From: an uncultured Bacilli bacterium
Lineage (GTDB): Bacteria > Bacillota_I > Bacilli_A > RF39 > UBA660
DNA: 10,141 nt
Assembly: GCA_934177545.1 (NCBI GenBank)
Contig: CAKPPI010000033.1
Location: 1-10,141, forward strand
Direction of reading: 5' to 3'
Shown: positions 1 to 6,636 of the stretch, piece by piece
Layout of the letters: every line of letters begins with the position of its first letter
Numbering within the stretch: position 1 is the stretch's first letter
Position numbers and translations under genes: made by a program
The notes under the pieces: generated by a model
Seen by the model: only the letters and a program-made list of their open reading frames with translations
What the model was told of the DNA's origin: nothing
Databases searched by the model: none

Positions 1-123
1 TCTAATGGTAAAAAATCAAGAATAATGTCATTATTTAATACTGGCTTGGTATTATTTCATCGTGCTTTTATGTCTTTAAAATATGTAAAAATTGATTTTA
101 GATTTATTTTATATGATGCTTAA
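1..123 (+). pseudogene. C-terminal fragment of an unidentified protein, possibly an IS transposase
   Basis: Reading frame 1 is open from the window edge through 40 codons and ends in tandem TAA TAA (121-126). The fragment contains SRIMSLFNTGLVLFHRAF and ends in FILYDA. It has the look of the last residues of a larger protein; from memory the RIMSLFNTGL-type ending recalls transposase C-termini of low-GC Firmicutes, but I cannot name the family. It is the only plausible plus-strand coding segment, facing the minus-strand operons. Whether the gene is intact upstream cannot be seen. It could also be an ordinary gene end. Confidence 0.4.
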
Positions 124-145
124 TAAAATCACAATTTGATCATTC

Positions 146-170
146 AAAAAACTCCATATTACTATGGAGT
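146..170 (-). terminator. Rho-independent terminator, minus strand
   Basis: An 8-bp perfect stem (ACTCCATA / TATGGAGT, 4-base loop, 151-170) is followed on the minus strand by a run of six U (146-151). The nearest minus-strand gene ends at 306, so this would end the pilin/U32 transcript after about 135 untranslated bases. There is no T-run on the plus side, so it probably does not serve the plus-strand fragment ending at 123. Confidence 0.6.
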
Positions 171-305
171 GCGTTGCTGTGCTATAAAACTTAGTTTTTT
201 ATTATCTAACAGTTCTATAGATACTATTTATCATAAAAAATCAAACACTGGTCTTACTTTTTCTATTACAGAAAGCTGTCATTATAAGGCTATTAAGAAA
301 ACTAT

Positions 306-2282
306 CTAGTTATAAGTACTTTTTATAAAATTAACATTATCAATAGATTGTTTATCTCTATCTAATTTATATGGTGAATAAATATTAGTTAATCTACCAT
401 CATAAATAACCTTAAACTTTCTCATCTTGGGATCCACTAAATAATAATCACTAAACTTATCTATATCTAGTATATTACCTTTAATAGTCATTACTTTATT
501 ATTGATATTATCTTCTACAAATAATTTGATAGATGTCTTTTCCTTAATCTTACTTGCTAAATAATCAAGTTCATAATCAGTAAGTTCCGTTGACAGGAAA
601 ACTCCTCTATAACCATAGTAACTTAAGAAATATGCTGTATATGAATTTGTTATATTACAACTACTAGCTGCTATAAAATCTTTTTCTCTACCATCTATTA
701 CTTCATGAATAATACCTTTCTTATCTTTAATATCAAATTGACATTCATCTATAGATTTATAATCATTAATATCAATATCACTAGAATCAATATAATCTAG
801 ATTAACTTTTTCAATAACTGGTTCTTTAAAATTCATAATTAACTTACCAATTAATCTTTCTGTTAAAGTTCTTCTTAAAACATTAATTTCCCCCATGGGA
901 ATAAATATATCATCATCCAGTAAAACATCTATATCATGACAATCAAATGGAGTATTACCAAGCCTCTTAATTTGACTTATTATCCTTTCCTTAGTAACTA
1001 CAGCATTTATTGCTCTTTCTACAATATTACCTTTTTCACTTATTATAATATTATCTTTTATAAAGGTTATTTCTAATGGTTTGTTAACCTTTGCTACTAC
1101 TTTTATAGTAATATCAATTTTCTTAGTAATATTATCAAACTTAGTTATTAACTTATGATTAGTAGTTAAAGATACTGTATCTAAACTAGTTAATCCTATC
1201 TTATTATCTAACATAATCTTTTGTTTAGGATTGCCCTTAGATATTAATTTATCTTTCATATCATAAAGATAGTTAACTATCATTCCCTTACCACTATCTA
1301 AAAATCTAATACCATCTTCTTGGTTTAATTCTTTATCAAGTAAGATAGTTATCTTTGAATCATTTACGTCAATCACTTTTCCAATAGGAAGTCCAATATG
1401 ATTAGGTGACTTAATATTCACTAAATCTTTACTGTTTAATAAATGTCCTTTAGTATACCCCCTATAGAAAAGACTTTGTAATATTTCTTTATCTAAGTCA
1501 GTTACCTTTTCACCATTTAAAATTTTTCTATAATAACTAGTTATAAATGCTACATAAGTAGGACTTTTCATTCTACCTTCTATTTTTAAACTATCTACAT
1601 AAGGGGTCAATTTTAAAGCATCCTCGCTTAAGTTTAACTCTTTCATAGAAAGTAAATAACCTTCTCTTAATAATTTATTATTCCTATACAGCTTCCAAGG
1701 GAACCTACAGCATCCGGCACATTCTCCCCTATTACCACTTCTACCCCCTAATACTTGGGACATCAAACATCTTCCTGAATAGCTAACGCAAAGAGCACCA
1801 TGAATAAACACTTCTTTTTCAATAGGTGTTTTAATAAGTTTTATTTCATCGATACTCATCTCTCTTGGTAATACTACTCGTTTAACTCCTAATTTATAAA
1901 GAAAATCTATTCCTTGAAGTGATGAATTATGAGCTTGCGTAGAAGCATGGATTTCTAAGTTAGGATATTTTCTAAGACATAAACAAATCATACCAAAATC
2001 TTGCATCAAGATAGCATCTACTCCATTGGAATACAAAAACTCTACCTGATTAAGAAACTCATCTACTTCATTTTCTTTTACTAAGGTATTCATTGTTACA
2101 TATATTTTTACACCATATATTTTTCCTATTCTAATAGCTTCTTTTAGTTCTTCATTAGAAAAGTTAGAAGCGAAAGCTCTTGCTCCAAATTTCTTTCCCG
2201 ATAAATATATGGCATCTGCCCCATTATTAATAGCTGCTATTAAGCTTTCTTTATTGCCTGCTGGACATAAAAGTTCCATCAT
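306..2282 (-). CDS. U32 family peptidase-like protein with DUF3656 (RlhA/YdcP-like, probable rRNA hydroxylation factor)
   Basis: A 658-residue cytoplasmic protein. The N-terminal TIM-barrel-like U32 region (about 3-270) carries the U32 signature, E157-x-F-x2-G-A-L-C165-x4-G-x-C172-x-M-S. Further cysteines at 188, 191 and 192 and the LKIEGRMKS motif (232-240) follow. In this family four cysteines are thought to hold an iron-sulfur cluster. A DUF3656-like C-terminal half follows, with the FYRGYTKGHL and IGLPIGKV landmarks. Length and order match E. coli RlhA (653 residues), which is needed for hydroxylation of 23S rRNA C2501; true peptidase activity is doubtful. The start is MM; AAAGGA lies 7 bases before the first ATG and 10 before the second (2279), so both are possible. 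It starts 27 bases after the pilin-like gene and is likely co-transcribed with it. Confidence 0.9.
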   Translation of the reverse strand: MMELLCPAGNKESLIAAINNGADAIYLSGKKFGARAFASNFSNEELKEAIRIGKIYGVKIYVTMNTLVKENEVDEFLNQVEFLYSNGVDAILMQDFGMICLCLRKYPNLEIHASTQAHNSSLQGIDFLYKLGVKRVVLPREMSIDEIKLIKTPIEKEVFIHGALCVSYSGRCLMSQVLGGRSGNRGECAGCCRFPWKLYRNNKLLREGYLLSMKELNLSEDALKLTPYVDSLKIEGRMKSPTYVAFITSYYRKILNGEKVTDLDKEILQSLFYRGYTKGHLLNSKDLVNIKSPNHIGLPIGKVIDVNDSKITILLDKELNQEDGIRFLDSGKGMIVNYLYDMKDKLISKGNPKQKIMLDNKIGLTSLDTVSLTTNHKLITKFDNITKKIDITIKVVAKVNKPLEITFIKDNIIISEKGNIVERAINAVVTKERIISQIKRLGNTPFDCHDIDVLLDDDIFIPMGEINVLRRTLTERLIGKLIMNFKEPVIEKVNLDYIDSSDIDINDYKSIDECQFDIKDKKGIIHEVIDGREKDFIAASSCNITNSYTAYFLSYYGYRGVFLSTELTDYELDYLASKIKEKTSIKLFVEDNINNKVMTIKGNILDIDKFSDYYLVDPKMRKFKVIYDGRLTNIYSPYKLDRDKQSIDNVNFIKSTYN

Positions 2283-2309
2283 ATCACTTTCCTTTTCTAA
2301 TATAGAATA

Positions 2310-2747
2310 TTACTGTTGACTAACAGTACAAGTATTATCCGGTATATTTCTTGAAGTATAATCTTTCTTATTAGTCTTTTTTGATTTACATATTAAATTA
2401 TAAGTATATGTTTCACCACTTGCTGTCTTTGTAAGTCTAACACTGGAAGTACTACAATCATAATCATTATCTGCAAAAGCCTTAATCAAATTACTATCAA
2501 GCAAATCTTGATAAGTAATATCCACACATCCTTTCCAATCAGAAATACCAAGTCCAGTGATATCAACTCCTTCTTTACTTACATAAAGTTTAGCTGCTTC
2601 TTCTAAAGTTGTTCCATATAAATCAAACTTTTTCTTTTTATTATTTTCTTGTAAATTTAAAATTGATGGTGAAATCATCGCAATAATTAATCCCATAATA
2701 ACTATTGTTGCTAGTAGTTCAATAAGCGTAAAACCATTCTTTTTCAT
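2310..2747 (-). CDS. Type IV pilin-like protein (prepilin/pseudopilin with N-terminal methylation motif)
   Basis: A 145-residue protein beginning MKKNG|FTLIELLATIV. This is a class III signal with the prepilin peptidase site after Gly5, mature Phe1 (N-methylated) and Glu5 (residue 10), followed by a hydrophobic helix to about residue 30. The rest is a small globular domain with four cysteines (74, 98, 120, 140) that could form two disulfides outside the cell. It would be processed by a PilD/ComC-type peptidase and join a pilus or pseudopilus; no assembly ATPase, platform protein or peptidase is in the window. Start choice is firm: GGTGAGG sits 7 bases upstream and the methylation motif begins at once. 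A good promoter precedes it, making it the first gene of a pilin/U32 unit. The globular part is not a family I recognise. Confidence 0.88.
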   Translation of the reverse strand: MKKNGFTLIELLATIVIMGLIIAMISPSILNLQENNKKKKFDLYGTTLEEAAKLYVSKEGVDITGLGISDWKGCVDITYQDLLDSNLIKAFADNDYDCSTSSVRLTKTASGETYTYNLICKSKKTNKKDYTSRNIPDNTCTVSQQ

Positions 2748-2770
2748 TAATATACCTCACCTTCAACATT

Positions 2771-2799
2771 ATTTTAGCAAATAATTTATTCTAAGTAAA
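2771..2799 (-). promoter_or_regulatory. Predicted sigma-A promoter for the pilin/U32 unit
   Basis: On the minus strand, TTTACT (2799-2794) is separated by exactly 17 bases from TAAAAT (2776-2771). The -10 has an extended TG at 2779-2778. A start site near 2764 would give a leader of roughly 16 bases containing the GGTGAGG ribosome site. It lies directly after the terminator at 2815-2841, so it fits as the start of a separate unit. Confidence 0.5.
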
Positions 2800-2814
2800 T
2801 ATTGTATCCCATAG

Positions 2815-2841
2815 AAAAACGACTATTTACTGTAGTCATTT
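2815..2841 (-). terminator. Rho-independent terminator after the flavodoxin gene
   Basis: On the minus strand AAATGACTA (2841-2833) pairs with TAGTCGTTT (2825-2817), with one G-U pair and a 7-base loop, followed by a U-run (2819-2815). It begins 4 bases after the flavodoxin stop codon and closes the cupin/Fic/flavodoxin unit. The plus strand also has a T-rich tail, so it could work both ways, but no plus-strand gene needs it. Confidence 0.7.
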
Positions 2842-2845
2842 TTAT

Positions 2846-3325
2846 TTATATAGTTTTAATCCAGTTATCAATTTCATCTTCACTAGTTACTAAGTTATCT
2901 GCATCACTTTCAAATACTATATTCATGTTATTTCTAATATTAGAGTTAGGACACATATTCGTTATCTCAATGAATGTTTTACCTAACCAACCGGCATTAG
3001 TAGCAAAAGGAATAACTGTTTTACCAGTTAAATCGTATTTAGTTAAAAATGATCTAATAGCAGGAGCTGGTCTATACCACCAAACAGGAGTTCCTAAAAT
3101 TATTTCATTGTAATTATTAAGGTTTATATTTATATCTTTAATTTCTGGTAAAAAATTACTTCTTTCACTATTTTGTTCATCATTAACTACTGTATCGTAA
3201 TCAGTTGAATATGGTATTACTGTTTCTATTTCTAAAACAGCACAGTCTAGTTTTTCTTTAATTTTATCTACAATCATTTTAGTATGACCAGTATATGAAA
3301 AGTATACTACTAGCTTTTTATTCAT
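2846..3325 (-). CDS. Flavodoxin family protein (Flavodoxin_4 type)
   Basis: A 159-residue cytoplasmic FMN-binding electron carrier. The first strand, KLVVYFSYTGHT, holds the phosphate-binding loop (Ser10-Thr15, form SxTGxT). GTPVWWYRPAPAIRSFL (78-94) is the typical second FMN loop with tandem Trp, and VIPFATNAGWLG (104-115) is the third. Length is normal for short-chain flavodoxins of this group. AGAAGG lies 6 bases before the ATG. It starts 13 bases after the RhuM-Fic gene and is the last gene of the unit, ended by the hairpin at 2815-2841. A ruined paralogue lies upstream at 5235-5502. Its redox partner is unknown; small flavodoxins of this kind often sit with cupin and CMD genes. Confidence 0.9.
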   Translation of the reverse strand: MNKKLVVYFSYTGHTKMIVDKIKEKLDCAVLEIETVIPYSTDYDTVVNDEQNSERSNFLPEIKDININLNNYNEIILGTPVWWYRPAPAIRSFLTKYDLTGKTVIPFATNAGWLGKTFIEITNMCPNSNIRNNMNIVFESDADNLVTSEDEIDNWIKTI

Positions 3326-3338
3326 AATATCCTTCTTT

Positions 3339-4295
3339 CTAACTTAAAAAGTTCATAATTAAATCGATTATAATTTCTTTTTCTTTTGGATTTGATTCAG
3401 CAATAAGTAGTGTTAAAGCAGTAAGTGTATTATTATCAATCACTTGATTATCATCCTTATACAAAATATTATAATAGTTTAAGAAATAGATAAATAGTGT
3501 AGCGGCTATTCTTTTATTACCATCTATGAAAACATGATTTTTAACAATCATATATAAGAAGTTGGAGGCTTTTTCTTCTATACTTTTATAAACATCATTA
3601 TTATCAAAAGTTTGATAAATATTATTTATTATTGCTTCTAAACCATTATTTCTTTCAATAGCAAAGAGACTACTTTCTTGATTGAATCTTAATTTATTAA
3701 TTACATCTAAACAATCTTCATATTTTATTTGCTTTTGACTGTTATTTCCTTTGGGTTTTAATAATGTCCTATGATCATAATCATCTAAAAGATCAAGTGC
3801 TTTTGAATAGTTTCCTATTACTTTTAAAATTTCTTGGGCATCACTATTATTTAAATTTTTATCTATTCTATTAGCAATATCTATAAGTTTAACTGTTTTT
3901 TCTAGATACTCTAATCTTTTTTGATTTACTGCATATCCTTGTAACATATAGTCTTTTAGTATTTTACTTGCCCATTTTCTAAAGATAATACCATTTTGTG
4001 ATTTAACACGATAACCAACACTAATTATTACATCAAGATTGTAATAATCTATTTCTCTGGTTTGAGTTTTACTTGCTAAAGCTCCATGAGCTGTGGTATG
4101 TGCAAATTTTGCACATACCTCATTTGCATCCAACTCTTCTTCTTTAAAAATATTATTAATATGTCTTTTTATTACCGTTCTATCTCTATCAAACAAAGTT
4201 GCCAATTGTTCTAAAGATAGCCACACAGTCTCATCCTTCATATTAACTTCTAATTTAACATTTTGATTTTCAAATAAAATTATCTCATTTTTCAT
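3339..4295 (-). CDS. RhuM-Fic/Doc fusion protein (virulence RhuM family N-terminus, Fic domain C-terminus)
   Basis: A 318-residue protein with two parts. Residues 1-135 are RhuM-like: a putative DNA-binding segment near LSLEQLATLFDRDRTVIKRHI (27-46), then CAKFAHT and the conserved EIDYYNLDVIISVGYRV and FRKWASKIL stretch. Residues 190-318 form a Fic/Doc fold with the active loop H254-V-F-I-D-G-N-K-R262. Lys replaces the second Gly of classical Fic AMP-transferases (HxFx[DE]GNGR), as in phage P1 Doc, which phosphorylates EF-Tu, so the chemistry cannot be assumed. I see no clear [ST]xxxE[GN] inhibitory motif and no separate antitoxin gene beside it; the RhuM part might self-regulate. GGGAGG 5 bases before ATG is a strong ribosome site. 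It lies between cupin and flavodoxin genes (24- and 13-base gaps), an odd place that suggests insertion. Confidence 0.9.
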   Translation of the reverse strand: MKNEIILFENQNVKLEVNMKDETVWLSLEQLATLFDRDRTVIKRHINNIFKEEELDANEVCAKFAHTTAHGALASKTQTREIDYYNLDVIISVGYRVKSQNGIIFRKWASKILKDYMLQGYAVNQKRLEYLEKTVKLIDIANRIDKNLNNSDAQEILKVIGNYSKALDLLDDYDHRTLLKPKGNNSQKQIKYEDCLDVINKLRFNQESSLFAIERNNGLEAIINNIYQTFDNNDVYKSIEEKASNFLYMIVKNHVFIDGNKRIAATLFIYFLNYYNILYKDDNQVIDNNTLTALTLLIAESNPKEKEIIIDLIMNFLS

Positions 4296-4319
4296 ATAAA
4301 ACCTCCCACTATTTATATT

Positions 4320-4748
4320 TTAATTTAATTTGTCATATTCTTCATCAGTTACTGGTTCACACCATTCATTAGATGTATTTTCACCAGGTACTTCAATAGC
4401 TATATGACTAAAGTATGAATCTTTTTTAGCTCCATGCCAGTGTTTAATATTAGCAGGTATTGTAATTACCATTCCTGGTTTTAAACTTACTGCTTCTTTT
4501 CCTTCTTCTTGATACCAACCATATCCTGCTGTACAAATTAGTATCTGTCCACCACCTTTAGTAGCATGATGAATATGCCAATTATTACGACAAGCTGGTT
4601 CAAACGTAACATTAGCTAAAAACACAGTTTCTTTAGGATTAGTCAAAGGATTAAGATAACTTTTACCAATAAAGTACTTAGCAAAATCTACATTTTCCTT
4701 TCCTAAACCAAAAACATTTTCCTTATCAAATTCTTCTTTTTGATTCAT
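4320..4748 (-). CDS. Cupin domain-containing protein
   Basis: A 142-residue single-domain cupin. Motif 1 is WHIHHATKGGGQ (57-68), giving metal ligands His58, His60 or His61, and Gln68 where many cupins have Glu. Motif 2 is PGMVITIPANIKHWHGA (92-107), with His103/His105. This variant is typical of cupins encoded with carboxymuconolactone decarboxylases and flavodoxins; the substrate is unknown. An in-frame start exists at 4757, but the AAAGGA ribosome site directly abuts that codon and lies 9 bases from ATG 4748, so I use 4748 (MNQKEEFDKE). It is the first intact gene of the unit. A ruined CMD gene ends about 190 bases upstream. Confidence 0.9.
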   Translation of the reverse strand: MNQKEEFDKENVFGLGKENVDFAKYFIGKSYLNPLTNPKETVFLANVTFEPACRNNWHIHHATKGGGQILICTAGYGWYQEEGKEAVSLKPGMVITIPANIKHWHGAKKDSYFSHIAIEVPGENTSNEWCEPVTDEEYDKLN

Positions 4749-4779
4749 TAACATCATTCCTTTCTAAGATATTTTTTCA

Positions 4780-4928
4780 TCTCAAATATATATTATCACA
4801 TTTTTATAATAGTTGGGCATACAGGTTTTCGTATGTCTATAGCTTATATATTTTCACGATTGTTATTTATTATGAAATATTGCCTATTTTCACCTCAATA
4901 ACATAAAATCACATTTTTCTTATAATAG
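4780..4928. repeat. Imperfect direct repeat (two copies, about 32-35 bp)
   Basis: Plus-strand copies at about 4780-4812 and 4893-4928 both run CTCAA..., then ATCACATTTTT, then ATAATAG. The second copy has 2 extra bases before the final TATAATAG. The copies start about 113 bases apart. The first holds the candidate -10 of the cupin gene; in the second the equivalent -10 is degraded (GATTTT). It may be a duplicated promoter segment left by the rearrangement that ruined the genes upstream. Confidence 0.4.
4792..4835 (-). promoter_or_regulatory. Possible promoter and operator upstream of the cupin gene
   Basis: The minus strand has TGT-GATAAT (4800-4792), an extended -10, about 35 bases before the likely cupin start. 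No good -35 is present: the spot 17 bases upstream reads ATGCCC. That spot overlaps a short dyad, CATAC-8-GTATG (4818-4835). A weak -35 with an overlapping dyad would fit activator control, but the dyad is only 5 bp per arm and may be chance. Confidence 0.3.
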
Positions 4929-4938
4929 AAAACAATTT

Positions 4939-5235
4939 TTACTCATCTATATAAACTTCCTTTTTCATTTTAAACACTGCCCAAGCATTAGGTCATCCCA
5001 TATAAAAAGCTAGCTGAGTTACTATTTCTACAAACTTCTTTTTGGTTAAACCATTATTCTTAGCATTTTTAATATGATAAGCTAAACTACTATCTAAGAT
5101 TCCTTTTCCCATAAGAGTAGCTATTGATATCATACTTATATCTCTTAAAGATAATTTATTTTCTCTACTCTAAACATCGTCTAATAATAAATTTCATTAT
5201 ATTTAGTAAATTCCAATAAAACCGCCTAATTACTC
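4939..5235 (-). pseudogene. Carboxymuconolactone decarboxylase (CMD) family protein, degraded
   Basis: The minus strand encodes a recognisable CMD C-terminus ending at TAA 4939-4941: SRENKLSLRDISMISIATL, then GKGILDSSLAYHIKNAKNNG, LTKKKFVEIVTQLAFYMG, stop, PNAWAVFKMKKEVY. The family's usual LAFYAGWPKAWAAF shows that the TGA at 4993-4995 sits where Trp belongs. A second in-frame stop, TAG at 5170-5172, replaces Trp of the usual DVWSR. Upstream, LLEFTKYNE (near 5200-5225) is in another frame, so at least one frameshift is present, and the N-terminus is lost. CMD/AhpD-like proteins are small thiol-disulfide or decarboxylase-like enzymes. In the likely ancestral order it stood between a flavodoxin and the cupin gene. 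Confidence 0.75.
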
Positions 5236-5502
5236 TCTCTATAGCTAAAGCTGTAAAGATTGACATAAGGTAGTGTCCACACCAAACAGTTCGTCAATAT
5301 AGATTATTTTATATTATTAGTAACCTCAACCTTTGTTACATCACAACAGTCTTGATAGTTATAAGGATAAGCATTAACTGGTTATCTGCTCCTGTTAACT
5401 TACTAATTTCTTCTGCTACTATCTCTTTATTACCCTTTGTAATATTTCTAATATAATTTTCCCTGTACAAGAAAATAAACTACTAAACTTTTCATCCTTC
5501 AT
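5235..5502 (-). pseudogene. Flavodoxin gene remnant, multiply frameshifted and truncated
   Basis: After a strong AAGGAGG ribosome site the minus strand starts ATG 5495 with MKSLVVYF. It then needs a frame change to give SCTG, the FMN loop. A third frame gives NKEIVAEEISKLTGAD, then the first frame resumes with NAYPYNYQDCCDVTKVEV up to a stop at 5304. A further piece, TVWCGHYLMSIFTAL, resembles the PVWWGTLPMPIFTFL-type loop of flavodoxins. The pieces occur in flavodoxin order, and everything after that loop is missing. An ATG at 5502 is in frame with SCTG. This was a second flavodoxin, a paralogue of the intact one at 2846-3325, leading the old operon. Boundaries on the downstream side are approximate. 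Confidence 0.7.
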
Positions 5503-5530
5503 TCCTCCTTAATTTTAGTACAATTAAATT

Positions 5531-5556
5531 ATAAAACCAGGAGGTTAACTCCCGGT
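5531..5556 (-). terminator. Rho-independent terminator after the kinase/dehydrogenase/serpin-like operon
   Basis: On the minus strand ACCGGGAG (5556-5549) pairs with CTCCTGGT (5543-5536), one G-U pair, 5-base loop, followed by TTTTATAATTT. It begins 7 bases after the stop codon at 5564. The AT-rich tail includes a TATAAT (5533-5528) that might be the old -10 of the ruined flavodoxin/CMD unit. Confidence 0.75.
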
Positions 5557-5563
5557 CAATACT

Positions 5564-6616
5564 TTATTGAAATTTTCTTATATCATCAACTCTTGCTGCA
5601 AAGTATGGTTTATCTTTAGATGTTTCTTTAAGAAAGATAGCAAAAGTCTTATCTACATAAAAGTATCTTTTTGATTTATTATCCTCAATAGATGATTTCA
5701 TTACATTCATGCCTGCCTCACTTTTTATTTTTCCTCCTACATCATCTAGACTAAATTTAATTGTTTGAATAGCAGTCCCTATTTCTATTAAATTACCTTC
5801 ACTATCTTTAATAGGTTGTCCTTCTAACTCTTTATATTCTTTCATAACATTAAGACTTAAGTATGGCATCTTAAAATAATCACTCTCTATAGTAAACTCC
5901 TTATCTTTATATTCTTTAGATTTATTTGTTATATTATTATATATTTCTCTAAAATTATTACCCTTAGGATTCTTATTAATTATAACTTCATCATTTGATG
6001 TCGTAAGTAACTTAATAGCAAAATCATCTTCATTATTATAATAAAGCACTTTTATCTGTTTTGCTAATTCTTCATCTTTATCTTTTATTCCAAAGTATTT
6101 AATATTATCATACTTATCATTAAATTTTCCATTATCTAACTTATTAAATTTCTTAGGATATTTAAATTCTCTATATAACATACTATAGAAGAAATAGCTA
6201 TTAGGAGGTGAATTAGCAAAATCAAACTTATCTAAGATATCACTTTTCTGATTAAATTTATCTTTTATTCCTTTAATTATCTTATTTTTAAGTTCAATAC
6301 TTTTAACTCCATAAGTCTTATAATAATAATCACTTGATATATCTTTTTCTGCAAACTCTTCTTTATTTAAATTATCTAGAAAGGTATTACTCTTATCAAA
6401 CTTAACATCTTGTTTTACAATATCATTTTTTAAATCATTAAATACCAACTGAAAAGTAGGACACCAACTACTATCTTTAGTAATAGCATCTTCCATAGTA
6501 GGTACTACATCTACTCCTTTAGTTTCTTTTATATCTTTTTTAAAAGCAAACTTAGTAAGACCAATAACTGCTATCATTACGGCTAATAAACTACTAAATA
6601 TCAGTTCTTTTTTCAT
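5564..6616 (-). CDS. Membrane-anchored serpin-like protein
   Basis: A 350-residue protein starting MKKELIFSSLLAVMIAVIGL, a signal peptide or N-terminal anchor with no lipobox, so it probably faces the outside. The body looks like a divergent serpin. YREFKYPKKFN (about 148-158) fits the usual FkGkW..pF region. YFKMPYLSLNVMKEYKEL (247-264) fits the PkF...ydL strand. The end, TIKFSLDDVGGKIKSEAG then FYVDKTFAIFLKE and PYFAARVDDI, follows the hinge/reactive loop and the F.aDhPFlf.I....ilFmGrV ending. The hinge lacks the run of small residues seen in inhibitory serpins, so protease inhibition is uncertain. An upstream in-frame ATG (6634) exists, but GGGAG falls 7 bases before ATG 6616, so I use that. 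It is the last gene of its operon, 20 bases after the dehydrogenase. Confidence 0.7.
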   Translation of the reverse strand: MKKELIFSSLLAVMIAVIGLTKFAFKKDIKETKGVDVVPTMEDAITKDSSWCPTFQLVFNDLKNDIVKQDVKFDKSNTFLDNLNKEEFAEKDISSDYYYKTYGVKSIELKNKIIKGIKDKFNQKSDILDKFDFANSPPNSYFFYSMLYREFKYPKKFNKLDNGKFNDKYDNIKYFGIKDKDEELAKQIKVLYYNNEDDFAIKLLTTSNDEVIINKNPKGNNFREIYNNITNKSKEYKDKEFTIESDYFKMPYLSLNVMKEYKELEGQPIKDSEGNLIEIGTAIQTIKFSLDDVGGKIKSEAGMNVMKSSIEDNKSKRYFYVDKTFAIFLKETSKDKPYFAARVDDIRKFQ

Positions 6617-6636
6617 ATTATTCTCCCTTATCATTA

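Noticed and set aside
124..309. Plus-strand stretch open in the same frame as the left-edge fragment, ending at TAG 307-309
   Set aside because: It runs through the hairpin at 146-170, has no start with a ribosome site, and the product is not recognisable; treated as non-coding.
2802..3113. Plus-strand ORF of 103 codons
   Set aside because: It lies opposite the clear flavodoxin gene, has no ribosome site that stands out, and its product matches nothing I know; it is a shadow frame.
4993..4995. Mycoplasma-type code with TGA read as Trp
   Set aside because: Intact genes here use TGG for Trp and contain no internal TGA, and the same CMD remnant also has a TAG at a Trp site plus a frameshift, so decay is the simpler reading.
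5528..5560. TTGACC ... TATAAT promoter for the ruined flavodoxin gene
   Set aside because: The spacing is about 20 bases and the whole span coincides with a good terminator hairpin, so I do not call it a promoter.
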